Of a stretch of 64,000 bases of DNA, positions 36,722 to 45,124 are shown piece by piece (the stretch's first letter is position 1; every line of letters starts with the position of its first letter). The notes beneath the pieces are model-generated. The model saw only the letters and a program-made list of their open reading frames with translations, did no database searches and was not told where the DNA came from. A program made the translations under genes and the position numbers. Location: contig DHQO01000032.1 of assembly GCA_002408125.1 (NCBI GenBank), positions 22,116-86,115 of the forward strand, written 5' to 3'. This DNA comes from Hyphomonadaceae bacterium UBA5336 (GTDB lineage: Bacteria; Pseudomonadota; Alphaproteobacteria; Caulobacterales; Hyphomonadaceae).

Positions 36722-36869
36722 TCTGTGTGTCGGGGTTATTTTTGCTCTTGAATTCCTCAGGAATGGCCCGTATATCGCTGCTCACAAGGCGGACCTCGGG
36801 GTAATATCCCTCGCACTAACGCCAGTCACAGGCGGGTAATTATTGCCCATGTAACTGGAGAGGTCTGCG

Positions 36870-38096
36870 ATGGTTCACGCCAGCGGAATCCCCGTATTCG
36901 TCGATCAGGTTCGCCCTGACGATCCGTTCTTCTGCTTCCGGCCCGAGCGGCTGGAGCGCGCTGCCACATGGTTTCGCGACAGCTTCCCGGGCCAGGTCTT
37001 CTATGCCGTGAAGGCCAATCCGGCGCTGCACATCCTGGATGGGCTGTGGGCCGCCGGCATTCGCGGCTTCGATGTCGCCTCCCCGGCCGAGATCGAACTG
37101 GTGGCGACGCGCTTTCCCGAAGCTGACCTCGCCTATATGCACCCGGTGAAGAACCGCAACGCGATTGCACGCGCCTATCACGAGTTCGGCGTGCGCCGCT
37201 TCGTGCTCGACAGCCATGCCGAGTTGCAGAAGATCCTGGAAGCAACGAACTTTGCCAAAGACCTGATCCTGGTCGTGCGCGTGGGCGTGTCGAATGCCGG
37301 CGCGGCCGTGCCGCTGACGGGCAAATTCGGCGCCAGCGAGGCAGAAGCCCCCGGCCTGCTGCGCGAAACCCGCCGTGTCGCCAGCCGGCTCGGCGTGTCC
37401 TTCCATGTCGGCAGCCAGTCGCTGAACCCCGGCGCATGGCCGGCGGCCATGGCGAACATCTCGCGCCTGATCCGCAAGGCCGCGGTCACCGTTGACATCG
37501 TCGATGTCGGCGGCGGCTTCCCGAGCCTCTACAAGTCCGATGGCGGCATGCCGGCCCTCGCTGACTATGCCGCGAGCGTCGATGATGCCTTCGAAGACAT
37601 GATGGTTCTGGAAAGCGCCGAGCTCTGGAGCGAGCCGGGTCGCGCCCTCGTGGCCGAGGCCGAGAGCCTGCTGGTGCGCGTGGACGGGGTGAAGGGCGAC
37701 GCGCTTTACCTCAATGATGGCGGCTTCGGCGCGCTCTATGACGCGGTCAATCTCGGCTGGGAATTCCCGGTGCGGGCACACTCCCCGGAGAAGGCTCTGG
37801 CCGGGCGCACGCGTGCCTGGACGCTCTACGGCCCGACCTGCGACAGCGCCGACAAGTTCGCTCTGCCCGTGCGCCTGCCGGCCGATATCGGCGAAGGCGA
37901 CTATATCGAGTTCGGCAATATCGGCGCCTATGGCCGGTCCATGTCGACCCGGTTCAACGGCTTCGGCGGCTACGGCCTGGTCGAGACCGATGATGCGCCG
38001 TTCGCCAGCGCCTATGTGCCGGAGGCATGGACCGCACCGGTTCCGGTGCCGGCCCCGGCGGAGATCGCGACGCTGGCAGTCTCGCTCAAGCCATAG
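36870..38096 (+). CDS. Type III PLP-dependent decarboxylase (ornithine/lysine type)
   Basis: This 408-residue fold III PLP enzyme of the Orn/DAP/Arg decarboxylase 2 family has the PLP lysine in FYAVKANP (near residue 48), a glycine loop in VDVGGGFPS, and the catalytic Cys in YGPTCDSADKF. This pattern fits ornithine or ornithine/lysine decarboxylase, which makes putrescine or cadaverine; diaminopimelate and carboxynorspermidine activities are less likely. GGAGAGG lies 6 bp before the ATG. The agmatine pathway genes aguA and aguB are close by (39.7-41.6 kb). Its last 85 bp overlap the opposite-strand murI gene. Confidence 0.9.
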   Translation: MVHASGIPVFVDQVRPDDPFFCFRPERLERAATWFRDSFPGQVFYAVKANPALHILDGLWAAGIRGFDVASPAEIELVATRFPEADLAYMHPVKNRNAIARAYHEFGVRRFVLDSHAELQKILEATNFAKDLILVVRVGVSNAGAAVPLTGKFGASEAEAPGLLRETRRVASRLGVSFHVGSQSLNPGAWPAAMANISRLIRKAAVTVDIVDVGGGFPSLYKSDGGMPALADYAASVDDAFEDMMVLESAELWSEPGRALVAEAESLLVRVDGVKGDALYLNDGGFGALYDAVNLGWEFPVRAHSPEKALAGRTRAWTLYGPTCDSADKFALPVRLPADIGEGDYIEFGNIGAYGRSMSTRFNGFGGYGLVETDDAPFASAYVPEAWTAPVPVPAPAEIATLAVSLKP

Positions 38097-38911
38097 CGGC
38101 CGAGCGTCGGCGCCAGCGCGGCCCGGCCATCTGTTGATGTCACCCAACCCATGGCACCGCGCTGAATGCGGTGGCGCGGGACATCGCGTCCTGCCAGCAG
38201 TTTAAGCGTCTGACGGGCGATGGCCGGGCCGGAGTCGATATAGGTCATGGCGCGCGGAGCTGTGGCTTCCAGCTGCGCGCGCACCAGCGGAAAATGCGTG
38301 CAGGCAAGCACCACCGTGTCGATGGCCTCTCCGCCCTCCTGCTCGAACAGGGGCACCTGCGCGGCGCGGAATTCCGCCAGCTCCGGCATCCGGCCGGCAG
38401 CAGCCGCTTCTGCCAGACGCACCAGGTCCAGGCTGCCCTGCTGGACCACGCGCACACCCTGGGCGAACTGGTGGATCAGATTGGCGGTATAGTCGCGCGC
38501 CAGCGTGCCAGGTGTTGCCAGAAGGCCGATGGTGCGGGTCTGGCTGATGGCGGCGGCCGGCTTGATTGCCGGCACAGTCCCCACCACCGGAATGTCGAGC
38601 GCGGCGCGCACTTCCGGCAGGGCCAGTGTGCTGGCGGTATTGCAGGCGATCACGAAGATGTCCGGCTCGGCGGCCTCCACCAGGGCCCGCGCCACCGCGG
38701 GCAGGCGCGCGCGCAGCTCATCATCGCCCTTGTCGCCATAAGGGAAGAAACCGGTATCGGCAGCATAATCGATACATAGCCGCGGGGCCTGGGCGGCCAG
38801 TTCCTGGCGCACGGTGAGGCCGCCAATGCCGGAATCGAAGACCAGCACCCGCGCCGGCTCCAGCAGACCGCTCTGAGAATCGCTTTGAGTCGCATTCATG
38901 GCAGAGCGCAT
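38012..38911 (-). CDS. murI: Glutamate racemase
   Basis: This enzyme of 299 residues makes D-glutamate for peptidoglycan. The two catalytic cysteines are visible in VIACNTAS and VLACTHFPL, and the N-terminal VFDSGIGGLTV and YAADTGFFPYGDK are family motifs. The start at 38911 is preferred because AGGTGA lies just upstream; an ATG at 38899 is an alternative. The C-terminal tail of about 28 residues, rich in Gly, Thr and Ala, overlaps the convergent decarboxylase gene and is longer than usual, so an earlier functional end is conceivable. Confidence 0.94.
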   Translation of the reverse strand: MRSAMNATQSDSQSGLLEPARVLVFDSGIGGLTVRQELAAQAPRLCIDYAADTGFFPYGDKGDDELRARLPAVARALVEAAEPDIFVIACNTASTLALPEVRAALDIPVVGTVPAIKPAAAISQTRTIGLLATPGTLARDYTANLIHQFAQGVRVVQQGSLDLVRLAEAAAAGRMPELAEFRAAQVPLFEQEGGEAIDTVVLACTHFPLVRAQLEATAPRAMTYIDSGPAIARQTLKLLAGRDVPRHRIQRGAMGWVTSTDGRAALAPTLGRYGLSETASVAISAGAGTGTGAVHASGT

Positions 38912-38959
38912 ACTTCACCTATGCAATGGCTGGAATGGGGCAACAGCAATGCGCAGTTG

Positions 38960-38991
38960 CAATAATTATTGTGCGGCGCACAAAAATGTGC
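38960..38991. promoter_or_regulatory. Nested palindromes, possible PhaR-type operator
   Basis: Three overlapping dyads lie in the murI/phasin-like divergent gap: CAATAATTATTG (38960-38971, perfect), TTGTGC-GGC-GCACAA (38969-38983, perfect) and GCACA-AAAA-TGTGC (38978-38991). The GTGC-N3-GCAC core resembles the TGC-rich sites described for PhaR/AniA repressors of polyhydroxyalkanoate genes. The stretch is A/T-rich compared with its surroundings, as expected of a promoter. The regulator is an inference. Confidence 0.5.
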
Positions 38992-39020
38992 TAGGCAGGC
39001 ATAAACTATTGGAGAGTCCC

Positions 39021-39689
39021 ATGCCCACCGCCTACTCCCCCATGAATTTCTTCGCTGTGGCGGCCAAGGCGATGCTCGACGCCAATGAGTCGGCTCAGAA
39101 GGCCGCCATCCATGCGCTCGAGCGCGTTGCCAAGTCCGACACCGAGCCCTTTGTCTGGCTCGCGCCGAAAGTTCCGGCCCCGAACCCGGAATACTATTTC
39201 GACGAGGATCTGATGCGCGACAGCTTCCATGCGCTGGCCGACGCGAACCTGCGCAGCTGGGGATATGCCGCCGACATGCTCAAGGCACTGCCGAGCTGGA
39301 CCTCCTGGCCATCCAGGGTGCCCGGCACCATGATGACCGACTTCTTCGACCAGATCCGCCGCAACGGCGTCAATTTCATGCCGGCCAATGACAGCTGGGC
39401 CGTGCCGAAGCCGTCGGCGGTGAATTTCTGGGCGCCCATTCCCGAGGGCCCGGAACTGTTCGACGCGCCCAATGGCGAGCCCGACGACCTGACCCAGATC
39501 AAGGGCATCGGCGAAAAACTCTCTGCCCTGCTTAACGAGCTGGGCATCTACCACTTCGCCCAGATTGCCGCCTGGACCGAGGCCGACGGCGAGTGGATCG
39601 ACGACAAGCTCGCCTTCAAGCGCCGCGTGGCCCGCGAGAAATGGATCGAGCAGGCCAAGGAGCTGATGAAGGCCATCGAGGCGGCTTGA
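39021..39689 (+). CDS. Phasin-like protein with C-terminal HhH-type domain
   Basis: This 222-residue protein has an N-terminal helical part (MNFFAVAAKAMLDANESAQKAAIHALERVA) resembling phasins, a proline- and tryptophan-rich middle, and a C-terminal helix-hairpin-helix-like block from about residue 155 (DDLTQIKGIGEKLSALLNELGIYHFAQIAAWT). The latter block is familiar from C-terminal extensions of alphaproteobacterial NADH dehydrogenase subunit E and granule proteins. The ATG at 39021 has GGAGAG upstream. It may bind storage granules and nucleic acid, but no PHA synthase is in the window. The phasin assignment is tentative. Confidence 0.65.
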   Translation: MPTAYSPMNFFAVAAKAMLDANESAQKAAIHALERVAKSDTEPFVWLAPKVPAPNPEYYFDEDLMRDSFHALADANLRSWGYAADMLKALPSWTSWPSRVPGTMMTDFFDQIRRNGVNFMPANDSWAVPKPSAVNFWAPIPEGPELFDAPNGEPDDLTQIKGIGEKLSALLNELGIYHFAQIAAWTEADGEWIDDKLAFKRRVAREKWIEQAKELMKAIEAA

Positions 39690-39709
39690 GCCACTTCTCC
39701 GTCTGATGC

Positions 39710-40573
39710 CTAACGCTCACCGCCCGGATCGCTGGCGGTGAGGATGCCGTAGAATTCCGGCCGGCGATCCCTGAAAAAACCCCAGGCCGCACGCTCGGTG
39801 CGGATCGCGTCTAGGTCGAAGTCGGCTGAAATGACGCCGGTCTCGCTGCGGCCCAGCTCGCTGACCACTTCGCCGGTCTGGTCGGCAATGAAGCTCGTCC
39901 CGTAAAAGACCTGCCCCCCCTCATCGCCATAGCGATTGGCCGCGACCACCGGCATGGTGTTCGACACCGCATGGCCGAGCATGGCCCGGCGCCAGCGCGC
40001 GGCAGTGTCCATAGTGGGGTCCTGCGGCTCGGCACCGATGGCGGTGGGATAGAGCAGGATCTCCGCGCCCATCAGCGCCATGGCGCGCGCGGCTTCCGGG
40101 AACCACTGGTCCCAGCAGATGCCGACGCCGATGGTGCCGAAACGCGTCTTCCAGACCTTGAAGCCCCCGCCGCCGGGGCGGAAATAGAACTTCTCCTGAT
40201 AGCCCGGCCCATCGGGAATATGGCTCTTGCGATAGGTGCCGAGCACCGAGCCGTCAGCGTCCACGATGACGATGGAATTGTAGAAATGTGGCCCGTCGCG
40301 CTCGAAGATCGAGACCGGCAGGACGACGCCAAGCTCCCGCGCCAGCGCCGAGAGCCGCTCCACCGCAGGATGGCCGTCAACCGGCGCGGCAAGGTCGAAA
40401 CAGGCCTCGTCCTGGCTGCGGCAGAAATACGGGCCCATGAACAGTTCCGGCAGCAGGATGATCTCTCCCCCCTGCCCGGCCGCCTCGCGCACCAGCCCAG
40501 CAGCTTCCTCAAGCGGATCGGACGCCGCAGCCGGGGCAAACTGGATGGCAGACACGCGAAGGGTACGGCTCAT
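39710..40573 (-). CDS. aguB: N-carbamoylputrescine amidase
   Basis: This 287-residue nitrilase-superfamily amidase converts N-carbamoylputrescine to putrescine, CO2 and ammonia. The Glu-Lys-Cys triad is visible: Glu in ILLPELF, Lys in YRKSHIPDGPGY and Cys in GICWDQWFPE. The segment HIPDGPGYQEKFYF is typical of AguB rather than of other nitrilases. It overlaps aguA by 4 bp (ATGA), so the two are translated together as the agmatine-to-putrescine route. Confidence 0.95.
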   Translation of the reverse strand: MSRTLRVSAIQFAPAAASDPLEEAAGLVREAAGQGGEIILLPELFMGPYFCRSQDEACFDLAAPVDGHPAVERLSALARELGVVLPVSIFERDGPHFYNSIVIVDADGSVLGTYRKSHIPDGPGYQEKFYFRPGGGGFKVWKTRFGTIGVGICWDQWFPEAARAMALMGAEILLYPTAIGAEPQDPTMDTAARWRRAMLGHAVSNTMPVVAANRYGDEGGQVFYGTSFIADQTGEVVSELGRSETGVISADFDLDAIRTERAAWGFFRDRRPEFYGILTASDPGGER

Positions 40574-41577
40574 TGGCTCTCCTCCATGGGGGCGGGCACT
40601 TCCCGCGTCATGCAGTGGAAACTGCCGCCGCCGGCCAGGATCGCGCGCGAGGGCAGCGGTCGCACACGCCAGTTCGGCAGGCCCTTGGCCAGCGCCGCCG
40701 CCGCGCGTCGGCCATTGATGTCCTCATAGACCGGCAGGATCAGCGCCCTGCTGGCAAAGACGAAGTTCATATGACTCGCCGGCACGGGATTGCCATCCTC
40801 GTCCTCCACGCGCCCCGGCGAGGGGACGGTCACCACCTCCAGTCCAGCCGCGCGCAGGGTGTCCTGCGCCGCCAGAAGGCGCTCGCGATGCGGATCGCCC
40901 GGCCCGCTCGGCGCCTGGCAGGCAGCCCGGCCCGGGCCGATGAAACGGGCGATATTGTCGATATGGCCGTCTGTGTGGTCGTTGACCAGGCCGCGGTCGA
41001 GCCAGATCACGCGCCGCGCGCCCAGCGCGGTTTCCAGCGCACGCTCGGCATCGGCCTCGCTCCAGCCGGGATTGCGGTTGGGATTGATAAGGCATTCGCG
41101 CGTGGTGAGCACCGTGCCATCGCCATCATGATCCACCGCACCACCTTCGAGCACAAAGTCGTGCTGTATGGCCTTCGCGCCTTCCTTGCCGGCGAGGGCA
41201 TTAGCGGTCCCGGTGTCGCCCGGCATGACATATTTCCCGCCCCAGCCATTGAACCGGAAACAGTGCGCGGCGCGCTGGCCGGCCTCATCGAAGCCGAAGA
41301 TCGGCCCCGTGTCGCGCAGCCAGATGTCGCCGCTGGGCACACGGACAATCTGGCCAGTGCCCTTCAGCGCGCCGCGCGCCGCCTCGGCCGCGATATCATC
41401 GCCCGCGGCGAGCTTGACCGGCAGGTATTGCGCCGCCAGGCGAATGAACCCGGCGATCTCGGCGCGCGCGGCCTCGAAGGCGCCACCCCATTCTTCCGGC
41501 AGGCGCGGCCAGCCGACCCAGAGCGCAGACTGGCGCGCCCATTCCGGCGGGATCAGGATGTCGGTCCGAATGTCCAT
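40570..41577 (-). CDS. aguA: Agmatine deiminase
   Basis: This 335-residue guanidino-modifying enzyme (pentein fold) converts agmatine to N-carbamoylputrescine. The catalytic Cys is in GGGSFHCMTREVP near the C-terminus, with an Asp/His pair in GGAVDHDGDGT and HTDGHIDN. The family usually has about 340-370 residues. It is the first gene of the aguA-aguB pair. An arginine decarboxylase to supply agmatine is not in the window unless the gene at 36870 has that activity. Confidence 0.95.
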   Translation of the reverse strand: MDIRTDILIPPEWARQSALWVGWPRLPEEWGGAFEAARAEIAGFIRLAAQYLPVKLAAGDDIAAEAARGALKGTGQIVRVPSGDIWLRDTGPIFGFDEAGQRAAHCFRFNGWGGKYVMPGDTGTANALAGKEGAKAIQHDFVLEGGAVDHDGDGTVLTTRECLINPNRNPGWSEADAERALETALGARRVIWLDRGLVNDHTDGHIDNIARFIGPGRAACQAPSGPGDPHRERLLAAQDTLRAAGLEVVTVPSPGRVEDEDGNPVPASHMNFVFASRALILPVYEDINGRRAAAALAKGLPNWRVRPLPSRAILAGGGSFHCMTREVPAPMEESQ

Positions 41578-41628
41578 TCCTGCGATTTCCCACAGCCGCG
41601 CCTCCAGCGCCAGAGGCGAAAAACGGAA

Positions 41629-41663
41629 AAAGGCGGGAGCTCAAAACATGAGCGCCCGCCTTT
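41629..41663 (-). terminator. Rho-independent terminator of the TonB-receptor gene
   Basis: A strong stem pairs GGCGGG with CCCGCC and, across a 2-nt internal loop, CTCA with TGAG, closing a 5-nt loop. On the minus strand it is followed by a run of five T, so it should end the receptor transcript that stops at 41734. A short T run (TTT) on the plus side makes weaker bidirectional activity possible. Confidence 0.75.
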
Positions 41664-41733
41664 CCCACGCGACATACTCTAAAAGTGGAACCGGCCGCCG
41701 GGCAGTGCCAGCGGCCGGTGATTTCAGATCGGC

Positions 41734-44700
41734 CTAGAACTCGTAGCGCAGGCCGAAGCGGATCTCGTAGCGCGACCCATCACCGCGGCGGCTTTCACAA
41801 TCGCCCGCCTGGAAGTCGTCGATCACGCAGGAATAGTCTGCCTGACGCAGGATGCCCCACTCGTCATTGATCAGGTTGGTGAGGTTGTCGATCACGACAA
41901 AGGCAGATGCCTTGTGGTCATAGATGCCCGGGAATTCCTGCTCGATCTTCAGGTCGAGCTTGGCCCACCAGGAGGCTTCCTGATCGTTGCGGGAGAAACC
42001 CGGATACAGCGTGTTGGCCTCGCCATCGAGGTAGGGTGTGCCATCAAAGATGCCGAAGCTGGACACGTCACCATCATAGACGACTGAGTACGGATTGCCG
42101 GAATTGGCCTGGCCAAACAACGAGACGATCGTGTCATTGTCGCCAAAGAAGGCCTTGCGGTAATTCGCAGTCGCCGTGAAGCGATGCTCGATATTGTAAT
42201 CCGACAGGGACGGCTCGGTAGCCTGCGGATCGGTGAACGCGCGGTAGATGTAGGACGAGAAGGCGACCGAGGAGTTCATCGGGTGGACGTCTTCAGCATC
42301 CGAGTAGGCATAACCGAGCGACCAGTCGAGGCCGAAATCATATTCCTTGGCGATGCCCGCCGACAGGAGCAGCGACTCAGCGTCATTTGCAGCATTCGTC
42401 AGGACGAAGGAAGCCTCGCGGACGCTCTCATAGACTGGATACGTGCCACCATCAGGCCCTGTCGTAGTGCCGGTCCGCTCCACGTCGCCCCGTTTGAAGA
42501 CCGCGCTGTTCTCGGTATGGGTGTAAAGCACATCGGCAGTCAGCATGTATTCACCGCCGAGCGCCGGCAGGTCGACATATTTGGTCGCCCCGAGCGCCAC
42601 CTTGACCTCATAGGGCAGCTCGAAGTCGGGATCGAGATAGTTGATCTCGAAGTTCGAGCCCTGGCCGGCCGCAACCGCTTCTGCCATCGCCGTGGGGACA
42701 CAGTAGCCGGGCCCGGTCGGAACGCCGTCCTCACACATGGAGTAGGGAATATCGAAGAGCGACGGACCGCCATTCTGCTCAAGACCGAAATCCCCGCCAT
42801 CAGCACCAAACTGCTGGACATTGTTCGCCGAGTAGGTGTTCGACAGCCAGACATTCGGATTGCCACCGGAATACAGACCGATGCCGCCGCGCAGGTCGAG
42901 GGTGTCATCGATTGCCCATGCAAAACCGATACGCGGCTGGAGGAGACCTTTGCCATCAAGCGTCTCGTTGTTGCCGAAGCCGTAATCGGCCAGGAAGTCC
43001 GGGTTCACCGGCGGCTCGTCGCCCGTGGTGTACCAGTCGTAGCGCAGGCCGGCCGTCAGCACGAAGCCGGTCCCGAAATCATACTCGTCCTGCACATAGA
43101 GCGTGTTGATCTCGTAGCCCCAGTCGGCTGCCGCCTCTTCCGGATTACCGGAAGGCGCATTGTTGTAGTTGATATTGTCGGCGAGGCCGAGTTCGAAGTT
43201 CTCGATCGCCGGGTCGTAAATGCCCGGCAGCCCGCCCGCACCGGCAAGGCCGCTGGAGGCGTCGAAATCGATCTCGGTATCGACTTGCTGGACGAACATG
43301 TTGAAGACATCGAGCGCTTCACGCTCATAGCCGAATGACAGGTTGTGGTCGCCGGCCGTGTAGAAACCCTTCAGCGCAAGGTTGAAGGTCTCGTAGCTCA
43401 GCACGTTGGCATGACGGCTGTCATCCTGGCCGAAATAGACGTCGACATCATCGGTCTCGATCGTGATCTCACCAAATGCCGGGTCCCCGTTCGAGATCTG
43501 GCGGTTCTTCAGCTCGGAATAGCCAACGCGGATTTCAGTCGAGAAATTGTCCGTCCAGTCCGAATAGAGCGAGCCGACATAGGCATTCAGTTCGGCGCCG
43601 CGTTCATAAAGGTGGTCAGCGAATTCCAGCTCGTTGGAGTCACCATCGGATTCGGCGATGTTGAAGCCATCATTGTAGTTGTAGGTGAAGCTCGCACGGT
43701 GATTGTCGGAGATGTTCCAGTCGAGCTTGACCAGGAGCTTTTCATCCTCGTTGTCATAGCTGGTCGGCAGACCGCCCGGATCATAACCGTAAATATCGCG
43801 AGCGATGCGCAGGATTTCATCGAGTTCCGCCTGCGTGATATCAACCTCGTTGACGGCGCCGGAGCCGATCGGCCCGCGGTCAAACAGATTCGAGCCCTCG
43901 AGCTTTTCATAGGCCGCGAAGAAGAAGAGCCTGTCCCTGACGATCGGACCGCCAACGCCGAGACCGTAACGGTACTCGTCATACTCGCCGGTGGTGATGT
44001 CATCGCCTTCGAGGCTGTCGGCACGCAGACTGTCATTGGTATAGTCGCCGAACAGGTAGCCATGGAACTCGTTCGTACCGGACTTGGTCACCGCGTTGAT
44101 GTTACAGGCCGAGAAGCCACCATATTGCACATCGAAAGGCGCGAGCTCGACGGAGACCTGTTCGATCGCGTCATAGGAGAACGGAATGCGTTCGGTCGGA
44201 TAACCGTTGGAATTGAGGCCGAAATTATCGTTCATGCGAACGCCATCGACCGTCAGCGAGTTGAACCGGTTGTTCTTGCCGCCGCACTGGACCGGATCGC
44301 TTCCGCTGGCTTCGTTGACGTAGATGCGTGGATCGATGCGCAGCACGTCAGTAATGTTACGGTTGATGGCCGGCGCACGCCGAAGCGTGTCGATATCGAA
44401 CGAGGCGCTCGGACCGACGGCCACGTCAGCGGCACCAGCCGCACTGGCCGTCACGACAATGGTATCGAGCGTGCGCGCCTCATCCGACGCCAGCGTGAAA
44501 TTCAGATTGATTTCCTCGCCCAGTGATGGGTTCAGCCCCTCAATCGACTGGCCTTGAAACTCAGTATCATCGGCAGTCACGGTGTAGCTGCCACCCACTG
44601 GCAGGCCGCGGAAGGAGAAAAAGCCGCCACCCGTAGTCGTGGTTTGGCGCGTCAGACCCGTCGCTGGATTGGTCAGCGTTACCGTGATTCCCGGAATTGG

Positions 44701-44826
44701 CGCTCCCGTGTCATCGGTCACGACACCACCAATACCCGACGTCGTTACCTGAGCGTCGGCAGGCTGGATGATGGCGGCGGCCATCATCGAAATGGCGGCA
44801 CCGCCCGCCAGTGTCTTCCAGTTCAT
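41734..44826 (-). CDS. TonB-dependent receptor, Oar-like
   Basis: This large outer-membrane receptor of 1030 residues has a signal peptide (cleavage after QPADA), a carboxypeptidase-regulatory-like beta-sandwich domain (about 30-110, TSGIGGVVTDDTGAPIPGITVTL), a plug domain, and a long beta barrel ending in the aromatic residue Phe (GLRYEF), as outer-membrane insertion requires. The segment NAVTKSGTNEFHGYLFGDY is the Oar-type plug-to-barrel junction. The barrel is Asp/Asn-rich, common in marine bacteria. The ligand is unknown; the absence of a nearby transporter or regulator gives no hint. It is followed by a strong terminator. Confidence 0.9.
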   Translation of the reverse strand: MNWKTLAGGAAISMMAAAIIQPADAQVTTSGIGGVVTDDTGAPIPGITVTLTNPATGLTRQTTTTGGGFFSFRGLPVGGSYTVTADDTEFQGQSIEGLNPSLGEEINLNFTLASDEARTLDTIVVTASAAGAADVAVGPSASFDIDTLRRAPAINRNITDVLRIDPRIYVNEASGSDPVQCGGKNNRFNSLTVDGVRMNDNFGLNSNGYPTERIPFSYDAIEQVSVELAPFDVQYGGFSACNINAVTKSGTNEFHGYLFGDYTNDSLRADSLEGDDITTGEYDEYRYGLGVGGPIVRDRLFFFAAYEKLEGSNLFDRGPIGSGAVNEVDITQAELDEILRIARDIYGYDPGGLPTSYDNEDEKLLVKLDWNISDNHRASFTYNYNDGFNIAESDGDSNELEFADHLYERGAELNAYVGSLYSDWTDNFSTEIRVGYSELKNRQISNGDPAFGEITIETDDVDVYFGQDDSRHANVLSYETFNLALKGFYTAGDHNLSFGYEREALDVFNMFVQQVDTEIDFDASSGLAGAGGLPGIYDPAIENFELGLADNINYNNAPSGNPEEAAADWGYEINTLYVQDEYDFGTGFVLTAGLRYDWYTTGDEPPVNPDFLADYGFGNNETLDGKGLLQPRIGFAWAIDDTLDLRGGIGLYSGGNPNVWLSNTYSANNVQQFGADGGDFGLEQNGGPSLFDIPYSMCEDGVPTGPGYCVPTAMAEAVAAGQGSNFEINYLDPDFELPYEVKVALGATKYVDLPALGGEYMLTADVLYTHTENSAVFKRGDVERTGTTTGPDGGTYPVYESVREASFVLTNAANDAESLLLSAGIAKEYDFGLDWSLGYAYSDAEDVHPMNSSVAFSSYIYRAFTDPQATEPSLSDYNIEHRFTATANYRKAFFGDNDTIVSLFGQANSGNPYSVVYDGDVSSFGIFDGTPYLDGEANTLYPGFSRNDQEASWWAKLDLKIEQEFPGIYDHKASAFVVIDNLTNLINDEWGILRQADYSCVIDDFQAGDCESRRGDGSRYEIRFGLRYEF

Positions 44827-45124
44827 GATTTTCGTTCCCCTCGAGATGAACGTATGTGCAGGTCAAAGTTCGACCGGTTGCGGACCCCGTTAATGGCCTC
44901 TCGCAACACATCCGTAACATTAATGTGAAGGTTTTGCTACACTGGTGCAGTGCGCAAAAACTGTGGTTCTGAAGCAACATATCTGCTGAAATCCCCAGCA
45001 ACTCAAGGCTGAGCAGCGGAAAGCTAGAATGCTGCAACAGCTCAGTCAGACCACGGTATTCGGGGGCTTTATTCTGAGGATACAAGTGCCTAGTGTCCGC
45101 GCGACCCGCGGGAGAAACGGCGCC
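44827..45124. other. Divergent regulatory gap between the TonB receptor and GT39 genes
   Basis: These 298 bp hold no convincing gene. They are richer in A+T than the flanks and should carry both promoters. Visible symmetric elements are ACATTAATGT (44917-44926, perfect), which lies inside a wider CACAT ... ATGTG dyad, and CACTG-GTG-CAGTG (44940-44952). A Shine-Dalgarno GGAGA at 45111-45115 serves the plus-strand gene. No -35/-10 pair is strong enough to name. Confidence 0.5.
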
